Shown one piece after another: positions 47,173 to 55,929 of a stretch of 64,000 bases of DNA. Numbering within the stretch: the stretch's first letter is position 1; each line of letters opens with the position of its first letter. This DNA is from Streptomyces sp. CCM_MD2014. GTDB taxonomy: Bacteria; Actinomycetota; Actinomycetes; Streptomycetales; Streptomycetaceae. The position numbers were made by a program, and so were the translations under genes. The notes under the pieces were generated by a model. That model did not search any database. It saw only the letters and a list, made by a program, of their open reading frames with translations, and was not told the origin of the DNA. The stretch spans positions 5,952,001 through 6,016,000 of the forward strand of contig NZ_CP009754.1 in NCBI RefSeq assembly GCF_000772045.1, given 5' to 3'.

Positions 47173-48282
47173 GTGCAGACCCAGACCCTCACCCAGACCG
47201 ACACCGGTGCCGGCGGTGCGGAGCCGGACGCGGAGCGCGTCACGCTCGTCGCGATGCCGGCGCAGCCCGGCGCCGGAGCGGCCGTGCGCCACCCCGGCGG
47301 CCCCGCGGACGCTCCCGCGGACCTCACCGAGCCCGCCGAACCGCCGCCGCCCACCCGAACGGAGTCCGGCGGCCCCTCCGCCGACCTGTTCCGGCAGTAC
47401 CTGCGCGAGATCGGCCGGATCCCGCTGCTCTCCGCCGCCGAGGAGGTCGACCTGGCACGGCGGGTGGAGGCCGGCCTGTTCGCCGAGGAGAAGCTGCGGC
47501 ACACGCCCGGCCTGGACGACCGTCTCGCCCTCGACCTCGACCGGCTCGTCGTCATGGGCCGCGTCGCCAAGCGCCGCCTGATCGAGGCCAACCTGCGGCT
47601 CGTGGTGTCGGTGGCCAAGAGGTACGTCGGGCGCGGGCTGACCATGCTGGACCTGGTCCAGGAGGGGAACCTGGGCCTGATCCGCGCCGTCGAGAAGTTC
47701 GACTACGCCCGCGGCTACAAGTTCTCCACCTACGCCACCTGGTGGATCCGCCAGGCCATGTCCCGCGCCCTGGCCGACCAGGCCCGCACCATCCGGGTCC
47801 CCGTCCACGTCGTGGAGCTGATCAACCGGGTCGTGCGCGTCCAGCGCCGGATGCTCCAGGAACGCGGCTACGAGCCGACCCCGCAGGAGGTCGCCGCCCA
47901 CCTGGACCTGCCCCCGGAGCGGGTCGGCGAGGTGCTGCGCCTGGCCCAGGAGCCGGTGTCGCTGTACGCCCCGGTCGGCGAGGAGGAGGACGTCGCCCTC
48001 GGCGACCTCATAGAGGACGGCGACGCCGCCAGCCCCGTCGAGTCGGCCGCGTTCCTGCTGCTGCGCCAGCACCTGGAGGCGGTGCTCTCCACCCTCGGCG
48101 AACGCGAACGCAAGGTCGTCCAGCTCCGCTACGGCCTGGTCGACGGCCGCCCCCGCACCCTGGAGGAGATCGGCCGCCTCTTCGGCGTCACCCGCGAACG
48201 CATCCGCCAGATCGAGTCCAAGACCCTCAACAAACTCCGCGACCACGCCTACGCGGACCAGCTGAGGGGCTACCTGGACTGA
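47173..48282 (+). CDS. hrdA: RNA polymerase sigma factor of the RpoD/HrdA group
   Basis: The protein has about 369 residues. Region 1.2 is DLFRQYLREIGRIPLLSAAEE; region 2 is IEANLRLVVSVAKRYVGRGL...LDLVQEGNLGLIRAVEKFDY; the -10 recognition stretch is FSTYATWWIRQAMSRAL. Region 3 (VHVVELINRV) and region 4.2 (TLEEIGRLFGVTRERIRQIE) follow. It lacks the long acidic 1.1 region of HrdB, fitting a dispensable group 2 sigma factor. The symbol rests on the position after dnaG, as I recall for hrdA in S. coelicolor. I chose the GTG at 47173 behind GGAGG; the frame is open to 47041. Confidence 0.85.
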   Translation: MQTQTLTQTDTGAGGAEPDAERVTLVAMPAQPGAGAAVRHPGGPADAPADLTEPAEPPPPTRTESGGPSADLFRQYLREIGRIPLLSAAEEVDLARRVEAGLFAEEKLRHTPGLDDRLALDLDRLVVMGRVAKRRLIEANLRLVVSVAKRYVGRGLTMLDLVQEGNLGLIRAVEKFDYARGYKFSTYATWWIRQAMSRALADQARTIRVPVHVVELINRVVRVQRRMLQERGYEPTPQEVAAHLDLPPERVGEVLRLAQEPVSLYAPVGEEEDVALGDLIEDGDAASPVESAAFLLLRQHLEAVLSTLGERERKVVQLRYGLVDGRPRTLEEIGRLFGVTRERIRQIESKTLNKLRDHAYADQLRGYLD

Positions 48283-48335
48283 CCCGCGGGGTGCGCCGTC
48301 GCCCCCGCCGCCGCTGCGGGCAGCCGTGCCTCCCC

Positions 48336-48377
48336 CCGTGCCTGAACGCCCTGGGAGGTACCCCCAGGGCGGCACGG
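48336..48377 (+). terminator. Two-part hairpin after hrdA
   Basis: The inner stem GCCCTGGG (48348-48355) with CCCAGGGC (48363-48370) is extended by CCGTGCC (48336-48342) with GGCACGG (48371-48377) across a small asymmetric bulge. It lies 54 bases after the hrdA stop and is a likely terminator. Confidence 0.7.
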
Positions 48378-48416
48378 GTGGGCGCAGCGGCACCCCGACG
48401 CCGGGCAACGGCTCAG

Positions 48417-48599
48417 GGCCTGTCCGGCGGATCATGCCCCGGACGCGGGGCCCGGCACGCGCGTCCGCGGCGTTGTCGTCGGTTGCCGACGCTCCGCGTC
48501 GACGCCCTCCTCCGCCTTGCGGCTGCACGCACCAGACCCCGCTCACCGGCGTCGACGAGGTGCCGTGCCTGTCCTGCGACCTGATCCGCCGGACAGGCC
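48417..48599. mobile_element. 183-bp MITE-like element with 18-bp perfect terminal inverted repeats
   Basis: GGCCTGTCCGGCGGATCA (48417-48434) is matched exactly by its complement at 48582-48599. The interior has no gene and no transposase. The terminal sequence looks like one I have seen flanking small repeats in other Streptomyces, but the parent IS cannot be named from here. Its right end touches the TAA of the ABC transporter gene. No clear target duplication is visible. Confidence 0.75.
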
Positions 48600-50528
48600 T
48601 TAACCCACCTCGGCCACAGCCTCCGCGAACTGCGCCTTGTACAGCCGCGCGTAGGCACCATCCGCGGCCAGCAGCTCCGCGTGTGCCCCCTGCTCCACGA
48701 TCGCCCCGTCCTCCATCACGAGGATCGTGTCCGCGTCCCGGATCGTCGACAGCCGGTGCGCGATCACGAAGGACGTCCGCCCGTGCGCGAGCTTCGCCAT
48801 CGCCTTCTGGATCAGCACCTCGGTGCGCGTGTCCACGGACGACGTCGCCTCGTCCAGCACGAGGATCACCGGGTCGGACAGGAACGCCCGCGCGATGGTG
48901 ATCAGCTGCTTCTCACCCGCGCTCACCCCCGTGCCCTCGTCGTCGATCACCGTGTCGTAGCCGTCGGGCAGCGTCCGTACGAACCGGTCGGCGTGCGCGG
49001 CCCGCGCGGCCTCCTCGATCTCCCCGCGGGTGACCTCCCGCGAGGCGCCGTACGCGATGTTCTCCGCGATGGTGCCGCCGAACAGCCAGGTGTCCTGGAG
49101 CACCATGCCGATGCCGGCCCGCAGCTCGTCCCGGGACATCTTCGCGATGTCGACGCCGTCCAGGGTGATCCGCCCGCCGGTCACCTCGTAGAACCGCATC
49201 AGCAGGTTGACCAGGGTCGTCTTGCCCGCGCCCGTCGGCCCGACGATGGCGACCGTGTGGCCCGGCTCCACCTTCAGCGACAGGTCCTCGATCAGGGGCT
49301 TGTCGGGGTCGTAGCGGAAGGAGACGTGGTCCAGCTCCACCCGGCCGCGCAGGTCCTCGGGGCGGGTGCCCGGGATCGGGTCCGCCGACTGCTCCTCGGC
49401 GTCCAGCAGCTCGAAGATCCGTTCCGCCGACGCCACGCCCGACTGCACCAGGTTCGCCATCGACGCGACCTGCGTCAGCGGCATCGAGAACTGCCGGGAG
49501 TACTGGATGAAGGCCTGCACGTCGCCGATGGACAGCTGGCCCGAGGCCACCCGCAGACCGCCGACCACCGCGACCAGCACGTAGTTCAGGTTGGACACGA
49601 ACATCATCAGCGGCTGCATGATCCCGCTGTTGAACTGCGCCTTGAACCCGGCCTCGTACAGCGCGTCGTTCTGCTCGGCGAACTGCTTCGCCGACTCCTC
49701 CTGCCGCCCGAACACCTTCACCAGCGCGTGCCCGGTGTACATCTCCTCGATGTGCGCGTTCAGCGCACCCGTCGAGCGCCACTGCTGCACGAACTGCGGC
49801 TGCGACCGCTTGCCCACCCGCGTGGCCACCACGAAGGACAGCGGCACGGTCACCAGGGCGACCAGCGCCAGGATCCAGGAGACGTAGAACATCATCGCCA
49901 GCACGCCGATGATGGTGAGCAGCGAGTTGATCAGCTGGCCCATCGACTGCTGGAGCGTCTGCTGGATGTTGTCGATGTCGTTGGTCGCCCGGCTCAGCAC
50001 CTCGCCGCGCTGGCGCTTGTCGAAGTAGGACAGCGGCAGCCGGGACAGCTTCGTCTGCACCTGCTCGCGCAGCCGGAACATGGTCCGGTTGACCGTGCGG
50101 TTGACCAGTCGCGTCGCCACCGCCATCAGCAGACCGGCCACCGCGAACGTCGCCAGCGCCAGGAGCAGCACCTCGCCCACCGCGCCGAAGTCGATGCCCT
50201 GCCCCGGGGTGAAGTCCGTGCTGCGGAGCATGTCGGCGACGTTGCCGTCACCATGCTCGCGCATGGACTCCAGGACCTGCTCCTTCGTGGCCCCGGACGG
50301 CATGTCCCGCCCGACGATGCCCGCGAAGACCAGGTCGGTGGCCCGGCCGAGGATCTTCGGCCCGACCACGTTGAGACCGACGCTGACGACCACGCACGCC
50401 AGCAGCGTGAACAGCGTCGCCCGCTCCGGCCGGAACTGGGCGACGAGCCGTTTGCCCGACCCCTTGAAGTCCATCGAACGCTGGTCGGGGCCGCCCCCGG
50501 CCATCATGCGACCCGCAGGCCCGGCCAT
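48600..50528 (-). CDS. ABC exporter half-transporter (permease-ATPase fusion), second of pair
   Basis: This 642-residue type IV ABC exporter subunit has a ~60-residue N-terminal tail (MAGPAGRMMAGGGPDQRSMD) and six membrane helices with a loop of about 45 residues after the first. The ATPase domain has Walker A VGPTGAGKTTLVNLLMRF, signature VSAGEKQLI (variant of LSGGQ), Walker B DPVILVLDEATSSVD and switch IAHRLSTI. Its ATG overlaps the stop of the upstream half-transporter (ATGA), so the two form a coupled heterodimer. The VSAGE signature suggests one consensus and one degenerate ATP site. The substrate is unknown. Confidence 0.9.
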   Translation of the reverse strand: MAGPAGRMMAGGGPDQRSMDFKGSGKRLVAQFRPERATLFTLLACVVVSVGLNVVGPKILGRATDLVFAGIVGRDMPSGATKEQVLESMREHGDGNVADMLRSTDFTPGQGIDFGAVGEVLLLALATFAVAGLLMAVATRLVNRTVNRTMFRLREQVQTKLSRLPLSYFDKRQRGEVLSRATNDIDNIQQTLQQSMGQLINSLLTIIGVLAMMFYVSWILALVALVTVPLSFVVATRVGKRSQPQFVQQWRSTGALNAHIEEMYTGHALVKVFGRQEESAKQFAEQNDALYEAGFKAQFNSGIMQPLMMFVSNLNYVLVAVVGGLRVASGQLSIGDVQAFIQYSRQFSMPLTQVASMANLVQSGVASAERIFELLDAEEQSADPIPGTRPEDLRGRVELDHVSFRYDPDKPLIEDLSLKVEPGHTVAIVGPTGAGKTTLVNLLMRFYEVTGGRITLDGVDIAKMSRDELRAGIGMVLQDTWLFGGTIAENIAYGASREVTRGEIEEAARAAHADRFVRTLPDGYDTVIDDEGTGVSAGEKQLITIARAFLSDPVILVLDEATSSVDTRTEVLIQKAMAKLAHGRTSFVIAHRLSTIRDADTILVMEDGAIVEQGAHAELLAADGAYARLYKAQFAEAVAEVG

Positions 50529-52261
50529 CAGGCAGCCTCCGCTTCCGTGAGCTGGGAGAGCACGATCTCCCGGTAGGTCTCGTTGTCCGCCATCAGCTCG
50601 TGGTGCCGGCCCACGCCGACCACCCGCCCCTCGTCCAGCACGACGATCCGGTCCGCGTCCCGGATGGTCGCCACCCGCTGCGCCACGATGACCACCGTCG
50701 CCTCGGCGGTCTCCTCGGCCAGCGCGGCCCGCAGCGCCGCGTCGGTGGCGTAGTCGAGGGCGGAGAAGGAGTCGTCGAAGAGGTAGATCTCCGGGCGCTG
50801 GACCAGCGTCCGTGCGATGGCGAGGCGCTGGCGCTGACCGCCCGACACGTTGGTGCCGCCCTGGGAGATCGGCGCGTCGAGCCCGCCCTCCAGCTCGGAG
50901 ACGAACTCCTTGGCCTGCGCCACCGCCAGCGCGTGCCACAGCTCCTCGTCGGTGGCGTCCGGATTGCCGTACCGCAGGTTGGTCGCGACGGTGCCGGCGA
51001 AGAGGTAGGGCTTCTGCGGCACCAGGCTCACCACCTTGGCCAGCGTCTTCGGGTCCACGGTGCGCACGTCCACGCCGTTGACCAGCACCTCGCCCTCGGT
51101 GGCGTCGAACAGGCGGGGGACCAGGCCGAGCAGCGTCGACTTGCCGCTGCCGGTCGAGCCGATGACGGCGGTCGTCTCGCCCGGCTTGGCCACCAGGCCG
51201 ATGTTCCTGAGCACCGGCTCCTCGGCGCCCGGGTAGCGGAAGCCCGCCTCCCGGATCTCCAGGTGTCCGTGCCGGCGCAGCTCGGTGACCGGCGCCACCG
51301 GCGGCACCACACTGCTCTCGGTCTCCAGGACCTCCTGGATGCGCTCGGCGCACACCTCGGCGCGCGGCACCATCATGAACATGAAGGTGGCCATCATCAC
51401 GGACATGACGATCTGCATGAGGTAGGCGAGGAACGCCGTCAGGTCGCCGATCTGCATCCCGCCGCTGTCGATCCGGTGGGCGCCGAACCAGACCACCGCG
51501 ATCGAGGACAGGTTCACCACCGTCATGACCACCGGGAACATCAGCGCCAGCAGGTTGCCGGTGCCGAGGGACACCTCGGTCAGCTCGGTGTTGGCCTTCC
51601 GGAAGCGCTGCTGCTCGTACTCGTCGCGCACGAAGGCGCGGATGACGCGGTTGCCGGTGATCTGCTCGCGCAGCACCCGGTTCACGGTGTCCAGGCGCAC
51701 CTGCATCTTCCGGAACAGCGGGCGCAGCTTCCGCACGATCAGCGTGACGCAGATCGCCAGCACCGGCACGACCCCGAGCAGCACACCGGACAGCGGCACG
51801 TCCAGGCCGAGCGCCATCACGATGCCGCCCACGCACATGATGGGCGCCGACACCATCAGCGTGAACGTCATCAGGGCCAGCATCTGGACCTGCTGCACGT
51901 CGTTGGTGGTCCGCGTGATCAGCGAGGGCGCGCCGAACTGGCCCACTTCACGCGCCGAGAAGGACTGCACCCGGTCGAAGACGGCACCGCGCACGTCCCG
52001 GCCGAGGGCGGCGGCGGTGCGCGCGCCGTAGAAGACGGCACCGATGTTGCAGACCACCTGGGCCAGCGAGATGCCGATCATCAGGGCGCCGTAGCTCAGG
52101 ATGTAGCCCGAGTCACCTTCCACGACGCCGTTGTCGATGATGTCCGCGTTCAGGGTCGGCAGGTAGAGGGAGGCGCAGGTCTGCAGGAACTGCAGCGCCA
52201 CCAGCAGGGCGATGGGTTTCTTGTAGGGCCTGAGATAGGTCCGCAGTAGTCGTATGAGCAC
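50528..52261 (-). CDS. ABC exporter half-transporter (permease-ATPase fusion), first of pair
   Basis: The 577-residue half-transporter begins VLIRLLRTYLRPYKKPIALL, a usual start for this family. Six membrane helices are followed by an ATPase: Walker A GSTGSGKSTLLGLVPRLF, signature NVSGGQRQRLAIAR, Walker B EIYLFDDSFSALD. The Walker B ends in Asp (FDDS) where the catalytic Glu is usual, so this subunit's own site may be non-hydrolytic, as in many heterodimeric exporters. I prefer the GTG at 52261; a GTG at 52327 would add 22 residues but has poor spacing to its ribosome-binding site. Confidence 0.88.
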   Translation of the reverse strand: MLIRLLRTYLRPYKKPIALLVALQFLQTCASLYLPTLNADIIDNGVVEGDSGYILSYGALMIGISLAQVVCNIGAVFYGARTAAALGRDVRGAVFDRVQSFSAREVGQFGAPSLITRTTNDVQQVQMLALMTFTLMVSAPIMCVGGIVMALGLDVPLSGVLLGVVPVLAICVTLIVRKLRPLFRKMQVRLDTVNRVLREQITGNRVIRAFVRDEYEQQRFRKANTELTEVSLGTGNLLALMFPVVMTVVNLSSIAVVWFGAHRIDSGGMQIGDLTAFLAYLMQIVMSVMMATFMFMMVPRAEVCAERIQEVLETESSVVPPVAPVTELRRHGHLEIREAGFRYPGAEEPVLRNIGLVAKPGETTAVIGSTGSGKSTLLGLVPRLFDATEGEVLVNGVDVRTVDPKTLAKVVSLVPQKPYLFAGTVATNLRYGNPDATDEELWHALAVAQAKEFVSELEGGLDAPISQGGTNVSGGQRQRLAIARTLVQRPEIYLFDDSFSALDYATDAALRAALAEETAEATVVIVAQRVATIRDADRIVVLDEGRVVGVGRHHELMADNETYREIVLSQLTEAEAA

Positions 52262-52409
52262 ACTGAGTCTCTCGGAGTCGGCGACAGGGGCCGCGGTTGG
52301 TTGCCCCTGGCCCCTATCGTCGAACACTCCACCCGCGTTACCTCAACCGATTAACCCAAGAGCGCGGCAAATTCCGGCCCACGAGCGGTCATGAGGGATC
52401 CGGCCCGCC

Positions 52410-53858
52410 TCACAGCGCGCCCGGGTGCGTCTGCTCGCGCACCGACACGAACTGCTGGCGCACCGCCTGTCCCACCGCCAGCTCCTCGCCCGGCTCGAGC
52501 ACCTGCGCCACCGCGCCCTGCCAGGCCGGGGGAGTGCGCGGGTCCAGCGTGCCCTGGGAGACGCCGAGCGCCCAGGCCGCCTGCCGGGCCGAGCCGATCG
52601 CCGCGTAGTCCGCCGGCTGCGGTACGACGACCTGCGTGCCGAACAGCGCGGGCGCCGCCGCCTGCACGGCCGGCAGTTCGGCCGCCGCGCCCAGCAGGAA
52701 CACCCGCCGGACGTCCACGCCCCGGAACCGCAGCACGTCCAGGGCGTCCGCGAGACCGCACAGCATGCCCTCGAACGCGGCCCGCGCCAGGTGCTCGGGC
52801 TTCATCGACTCGCGCCTGAGGCCGGCGAGCGTCCCGGCGGTGTGCGGCAGGTTCGGCGTCCGCTCGCCCTCCAGATAGGGGAGCAGCACCAGGCCGTGCG
52901 ACCCGGGGGTCGACTTCATCGCCAGCTCTGACAGGCTCTCCAGGTCCGGCACGCCGAGCAGTTCGGCGGTGCCGCGCAGGGTCCGTACGGCGTTCAGGGT
53001 GGTGACGACCGGCAGGTGCATGCCGGTCGCGTCCGCGAGGGCGGTGATCATCCCGGACTGGTCGACGAGCGGCTCGGTGTGCACGGCCATCACGGAGCCG
53101 GAGGCGCCCAGCGACACCACGGCGTCGCCCAGGCCGATCCCGAGCCCGAAGGCGGCGGCCTGGGTCTCGCCGGTCCCGGCGGAGATCAGCAGACCCTCCG
53201 GCGTCGTACCGGCCGCGTCGGACGGGCCGATCACCTCCGGCAGCATCGCCTGGTGCCCGAGCGCCAGCTCCACCAGGTCGGGCCGGTAACCGCCGGTCGC
53301 CGCCGACCAGTACCCCGTGCCCGAGGCGCCGCCCCGGTCGGTGGTCCGGCGCACGGGCCGCCCGAGCAGCTGCCACACCAGCCAGTCGTGGGCCTGGAGC
53401 AGTACGGCGGTCCGCGCGGCGGCCTCCGGCTCGCTCCGCACCAGCCAGCGCAGTTTCGTCACCGGCTGCGCGGTCTGCGGCACCGAGCCCACCGCCTGCG
53501 CCCACGCCTCGCGCCCGCCGAGCGCGTCGATCAGGTCGGCCGCCGCGACCTGCGAGCGCTTGTCGCCGCCGACCATGGCCGGGCGCACGGTGTTGCCCTG
53601 CGCGTCCAGCGGCACGACCGAGTTGGCCTGCGCCGACACGCCGATGGCCTGCACGCCCTCGAGGAGCCCGCCGCCGGCCGCCTCCCCGAGGGACAGCAGC
53701 CAGGCCTGCGGATCGACGTCCGCGGGCCGGCCCCCGCCCTCGGGGCTCTCCAGCGGATGCGGCGCGTAGCCCTGGCGCAGCACGGCACCCGTGTCCGAAT
53801 CGCAGACGACGATACGAGTGAAATCGGGCGAACTGTCCAACCCGGCGACTATCCCCAT
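52410..53858 (-). CDS. FGGY-family carbohydrate kinase (xylulokinase-like)
   Basis: This 482-residue sugar kinase starts GIVAGLDSSPDFTRIVVCDSDTG (phosphate-1 motif). It has DPQAWLLSL, GISAQANSVVPLDAQG, TGYWSAATGGYRPDLV and the second ATP-binding lobe with VSLGASGSVMAVHTEPLVD and VFLLGAAAELPAVQAAAPALF. The catalytic Asp is in PLDAQGN. Best fits are xylulose or related pentulose kinases; the sugar cannot be fixed without comparison. There is no transporter or isomerase gene next to it. The start is an ATG with a weak ribosome-binding site. Confidence 0.82.
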   Translation of the reverse strand: MGIVAGLDSSPDFTRIVVCDSDTGAVLRQGYAPHPLESPEGGGRPADVDPQAWLLSLGEAAGGGLLEGVQAIGVSAQANSVVPLDAQGNTVRPAMVGGDKRSQVAAADLIDALGGREAWAQAVGSVPQTAQPVTKLRWLVRSEPEAAARTAVLLQAHDWLVWQLLGRPVRRTTDRGGASGTGYWSAATGGYRPDLVELALGHQAMLPEVIGPSDAAGTTPEGLLISAGTGETQAAAFGLGIGLGDAVVSLGASGSVMAVHTEPLVDQSGMITALADATGMHLPVVTTLNAVRTLRGTAELLGVPDLESLSELAMKSTPGSHGLVLLPYLEGERTPNLPHTAGTLAGLRRESMKPEHLARAAFEGMLCGLADALDVLRFRGVDVRRVFLLGAAAELPAVQAAAPALFGTQVVVPQPADYAAIGSARQAAWALGVSQGTLDPRTPPAWQGAVAQVLEPGEELAVGQAVRQQFVSVREQTHPGAL

Positions 53859-53906
53859 ACCCGAAATTCTGCCGCACCGGGTGCGGTGGCCGTACCGCCC
53901 GGGGGC

Positions 53907-54212
53907 TCAGGTGTTGCTCGTGCCCCAGTCGTCCGGACCGCTGCCGTTCGTGCCGCGCTCCCGCAGCGAGCGGACCCGGTGGGCCACCGAGTCGGGCATC
54001 CGGTCACCGACCTTGTCGCTCACCACGTGGTACGCCTTGTCGGCGAAGTGCCTGCCCTGCTGGGCCGCGGACTCCGCCGTGTTGCGCACGGCCGGGTTCT
54101 GCGCGACCTGCTGCGCGGACCTCCGCAACTGCTCGTAACGCTCCCGCCCGGCCTTCGTGCCGAGCACGTAACCCACCGCTAGTCCGACGACGAACGTGAG
54201 CCGGTAACGCAT
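53907..54212 (-). CDS. YtxH-like small membrane-associated protein
   Basis: This 101-residue protein begins with one hydrophobic helix containing GLAVGYVLGTKAGRERYEQLRRSA, the YtxH-type GYxxGxKAGRxRYxxL motif. A charged amphipathic region and a Gly/Asn-rich tail follow. Members are thought to be membrane-linked stress or envelope proteins of unknown reaction. The ATG follows GAAGGG. An inverted repeat (GGGGGTGCT/AGCACCCCC, 54241-54277) lies 30-65 bases upstream. Confidence 0.78.
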   Translation of the reverse strand: MRYRLTFVVGLAVGYVLGTKAGRERYEQLRRSAQQVAQNPAVRNTAESAAQQGRHFADKAYHVVSDKVGDRMPDSVAHRVRSLRERGTNGSGPDDWGTSNT

Positions 54213-54362
54213 GGCGGCCACCCTTCCCTTCACTGGCTCCGGGGGTGCTGGCGAGTACCGATTGGCGGAGCACCCCCCTGCTTGCGCTAATGTATGTGTC
54301 GCAGCGAGCGCGCGCCCCCTGGCGAATACCCAGGCCGACACGTTCGATGCGACACGAGACAT

Positions 54363-54435
54363 TCCTCGGTAGCTCAATTGGCAGAGCAGCCGGCTGTTAA
54401 CCGGCAGGTTACTGGTTCGAGTCCAGTCCGGGGAG
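54363..54435 (+). tRNA. tRNA-Asn (GTT)
   Basis: The 73-nt cloverleaf has a TCCTCGG acceptor paired with CCGGGGA (one U-G), D-loop AATTGGCAGAGC, anticodon stem-loop CCGGC-TGTTAAC-CGG with anticodon GTT, and T-arm CTGG-TTCGAGT-CCAG. CCA is not encoded. Confidence 0.95.
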
Positions 54436-54440
54436 CTCGG

Positions 54441-54513
54441 TCCTCCGTAGCTCAATTGGCAGAGCAGCCGGCTGTTAACCGGCAGGTTACTGGTTCGAGT
54501 CCAGTCGGGGGAG
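54441..54513 (+). tRNA. tRNA-Asn (GTT), tandem copy
   Basis: A second 73-nt tRNA-Asn lies 78 bp downstream of the first. Its acceptor is TCCTCCG paired with CGGGGGA: the change in the 5' arm is compensated in the 3' arm, so both genes fold. D, anticodon and T arms are identical. Confidence 0.95.
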
Positions 54514-54681
54514 CACCGTGAACGAGGACCCTCCGGGGTCCTTTTTCATGTGCCCTCATGTCCGTCCCGCGTCTCGGGAACCATGCGGCACGCTGCGGAG
54601 TCCTCAAGGTCATGAAGGCAGCCGTGGAAGCCGACCATCCGAGGCAGGAGATCGTATGAGCGGCTATGCTGCGGCAGACGG

Positions 54682-54699
54682 CGCGTACACGTGTACGCG
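54682..54699. promoter_or_regulatory. Perfect 18-bp palindrome upstream of the CAU tRNA
   Basis: CGCGTACACGTGTACGCG (54682-54699) is fully self-complementary and ends 12 bases before the tRNA. It is more likely an operator or promoter element than part of the tRNA leader; no binding protein can be named. Confidence 0.55.
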
Positions 54700-54711
54700 A
54701 CACGCCGCTTT

Positions 54712-54785
54712 GGGGCGGTAGCTCAGCCGGTTAGAGCAGCGGACTCATAATCCGTCGGCCGTGGGTTCGAGTCCCACCCGCCCCA
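54712..54785 (+). tRNA. tRNA with CAU anticodon (Met elongator or Ile2)
   Basis: The 74-nt cloverleaf has GGGGCGG paired with CCGCCCC, discriminator A, anticodon loop CTCATAA and T-arm GTGGG-TTCGAGT-CCCAC. CAU may read AUG (elongator Met) or, after lysidine modification, AUA (Ile2). Sequence alone does not settle which; it is not an initiator, because the first acceptor pair is matched. Confidence 0.9.
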
Positions 54786-54882
54786 CCCAGAAGAAACGTC
54801 CTGAGCAGCGGAGGGTCGCTGTTCGGGGCCGAGCCCGCCGGGGGCCCCGCCCGCGGGTGCGGCGGCGGGGCCCGGCCGTGGG

Positions 54883-55929
54883 TCAGGTGGACCAGACGAC
54901 GGTGCCGTGGTGGGAGATGACCACCTTGCCGTCCTTGCGCAGGATCAGCTCGGCGCCCTCCTTCCCCCAGGTCTGGGAGGCCCAGATCGGGCGGTCCGCG
55001 CCGTTGTGGATGACGAGGTTGCCGTCGCCCTGGAAGATCGCGCGATGGTTCTCGCCGAACGTCATCGACGCCCAGATCGGCTTGTCCTTCTCGTTGTAGA
55101 CGACCAGGTTGCCGTCGGGCTGCATCACCATGCGGATGCGGTTGGTGGTCCAGGCCTGGTTGACCTCCAGGACGCTCACGGCGCGGACCGTCGCGGTCGT
55201 CCAGTTCGGCGTCGGCGTGGCCTTCGGCTTCGGTTTCGGCTTGGGCTTCGGCGCGGCCTTCTTCTCCGGCGCGCTCGTCGCCGGCGCGGGCTCGGGCGCC
55301 GGAGGCGGGGCGACCGCCTTCACCGGTTCGCTCGGCTTCGGCTTCGGCTTCTTCTCCGTCGGGCTCGGGCTCGGCTTCTCCGCCACGTAGTCGTCCAGGG
55401 CGGCGCCCGCCGAACCCGGGTCCAGCACGGTGTCCGAGTCCTCGGCGGTCAGCTCCTTGGCGCTGCGCGGCCGCTCGTCGCTCTCCGCACCGCCCGCCAG
55501 CAGCAGCGGTACGGCTATCAGGGCGGCCCCGAGGATCCCGGCCACGGCCAGCACGGGCTTGCGGGGGCGTCCGCCGTCGACGCCGGTGGCGGTCGTGACC
55601 GGTGGCGCCGCGACGGCGGCGGCGACGGCCGTGCGCCTTGCGGCCGCCTCCGGTCCGCTAGCCCCGGCGGCGGCCGCCGCAGCCGGGGACTCCTCGCGGG
55701 TCTCGCCGGTGTCGGCGGCCTTGGCGGTCTCCCGGGCCGATGCGGTCTCACCGGTCTCGGCGGTCTGCGCGGGGGTGTCCGGGGCGGGTGCGGTCGCCGC
55801 GGTGGGCTGCTGCTCCTCCGCCCGGGAGGCGGGGGCGGCCGACGGCGGGGCGTCAGGGGAAGGGGAAGAGGAAGAAGGGGGCGAAGCCGGCGTCGAGTTC
55901 GTGCCGGAGGCGGGCTTCTGCGAGGACAT
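54883..55929 (-). CDS. Membrane-tethered bulb-type mannose-specific lectin
   Basis: The 348-residue protein has a low-complexity Ala/Pro/Glu cytoplasmic region (~120 residues), one transmembrane helix (PVLAVAGILGAALIAVPLLLAG), a Pro/Lys linker with KPKPKPK repeats and a C-terminal B-lectin domain. The domain has three QxDxNxVxY-type repeats: MQPDGNLVVYNEKDKPIWAS, FQGDGNLVIHNGADRPIWAS and a degenerate LRKDGKVVIS. Only the first two keep the mannose-binding residues. The layout mirrors that of the ricin-type lectin on the other side of the divergent promoter. A surface sugar-binding role at the secretion locus is inferred. The ATG follows AAGGAGA. Confidence 0.82.
   Translation of the reverse strand: MSSQKPASGTNSTPASPPSSSSPSPDAPPSAAPASRAEEQQPTAATAPAPDTPAQTAETGETASARETAKAADTGETREESPAAAAAAGASGPEAAARRTAVAAAVAAPPVTTATGVDGGRPRKPVLAVAGILGAALIAVPLLLAGGAESDERPRSAKELTAEDSDTVLDPGSAGAALDDYVAEKPSPSPTEKKPKPKPSEPVKAVAPPPAPEPAPATSAPEKKAAPKPKPKPKPKATPTPNWTTATVRAVSVLEVNQAWTTNRIRMVMQPDGNLVVYNEKDKPIWASMTFGENHRAIFQGDGNLVIHNGADRPIWASQTWGKEGAELILRKDGKVVISHHGTVVWST

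Noticed and set aside
54363..54785. tRNA genes as an integration site of a mobile island
   Set aside because: No integrase gene and no repeated tRNA 3' end is present in the window; the right-hand boundary is outside it.
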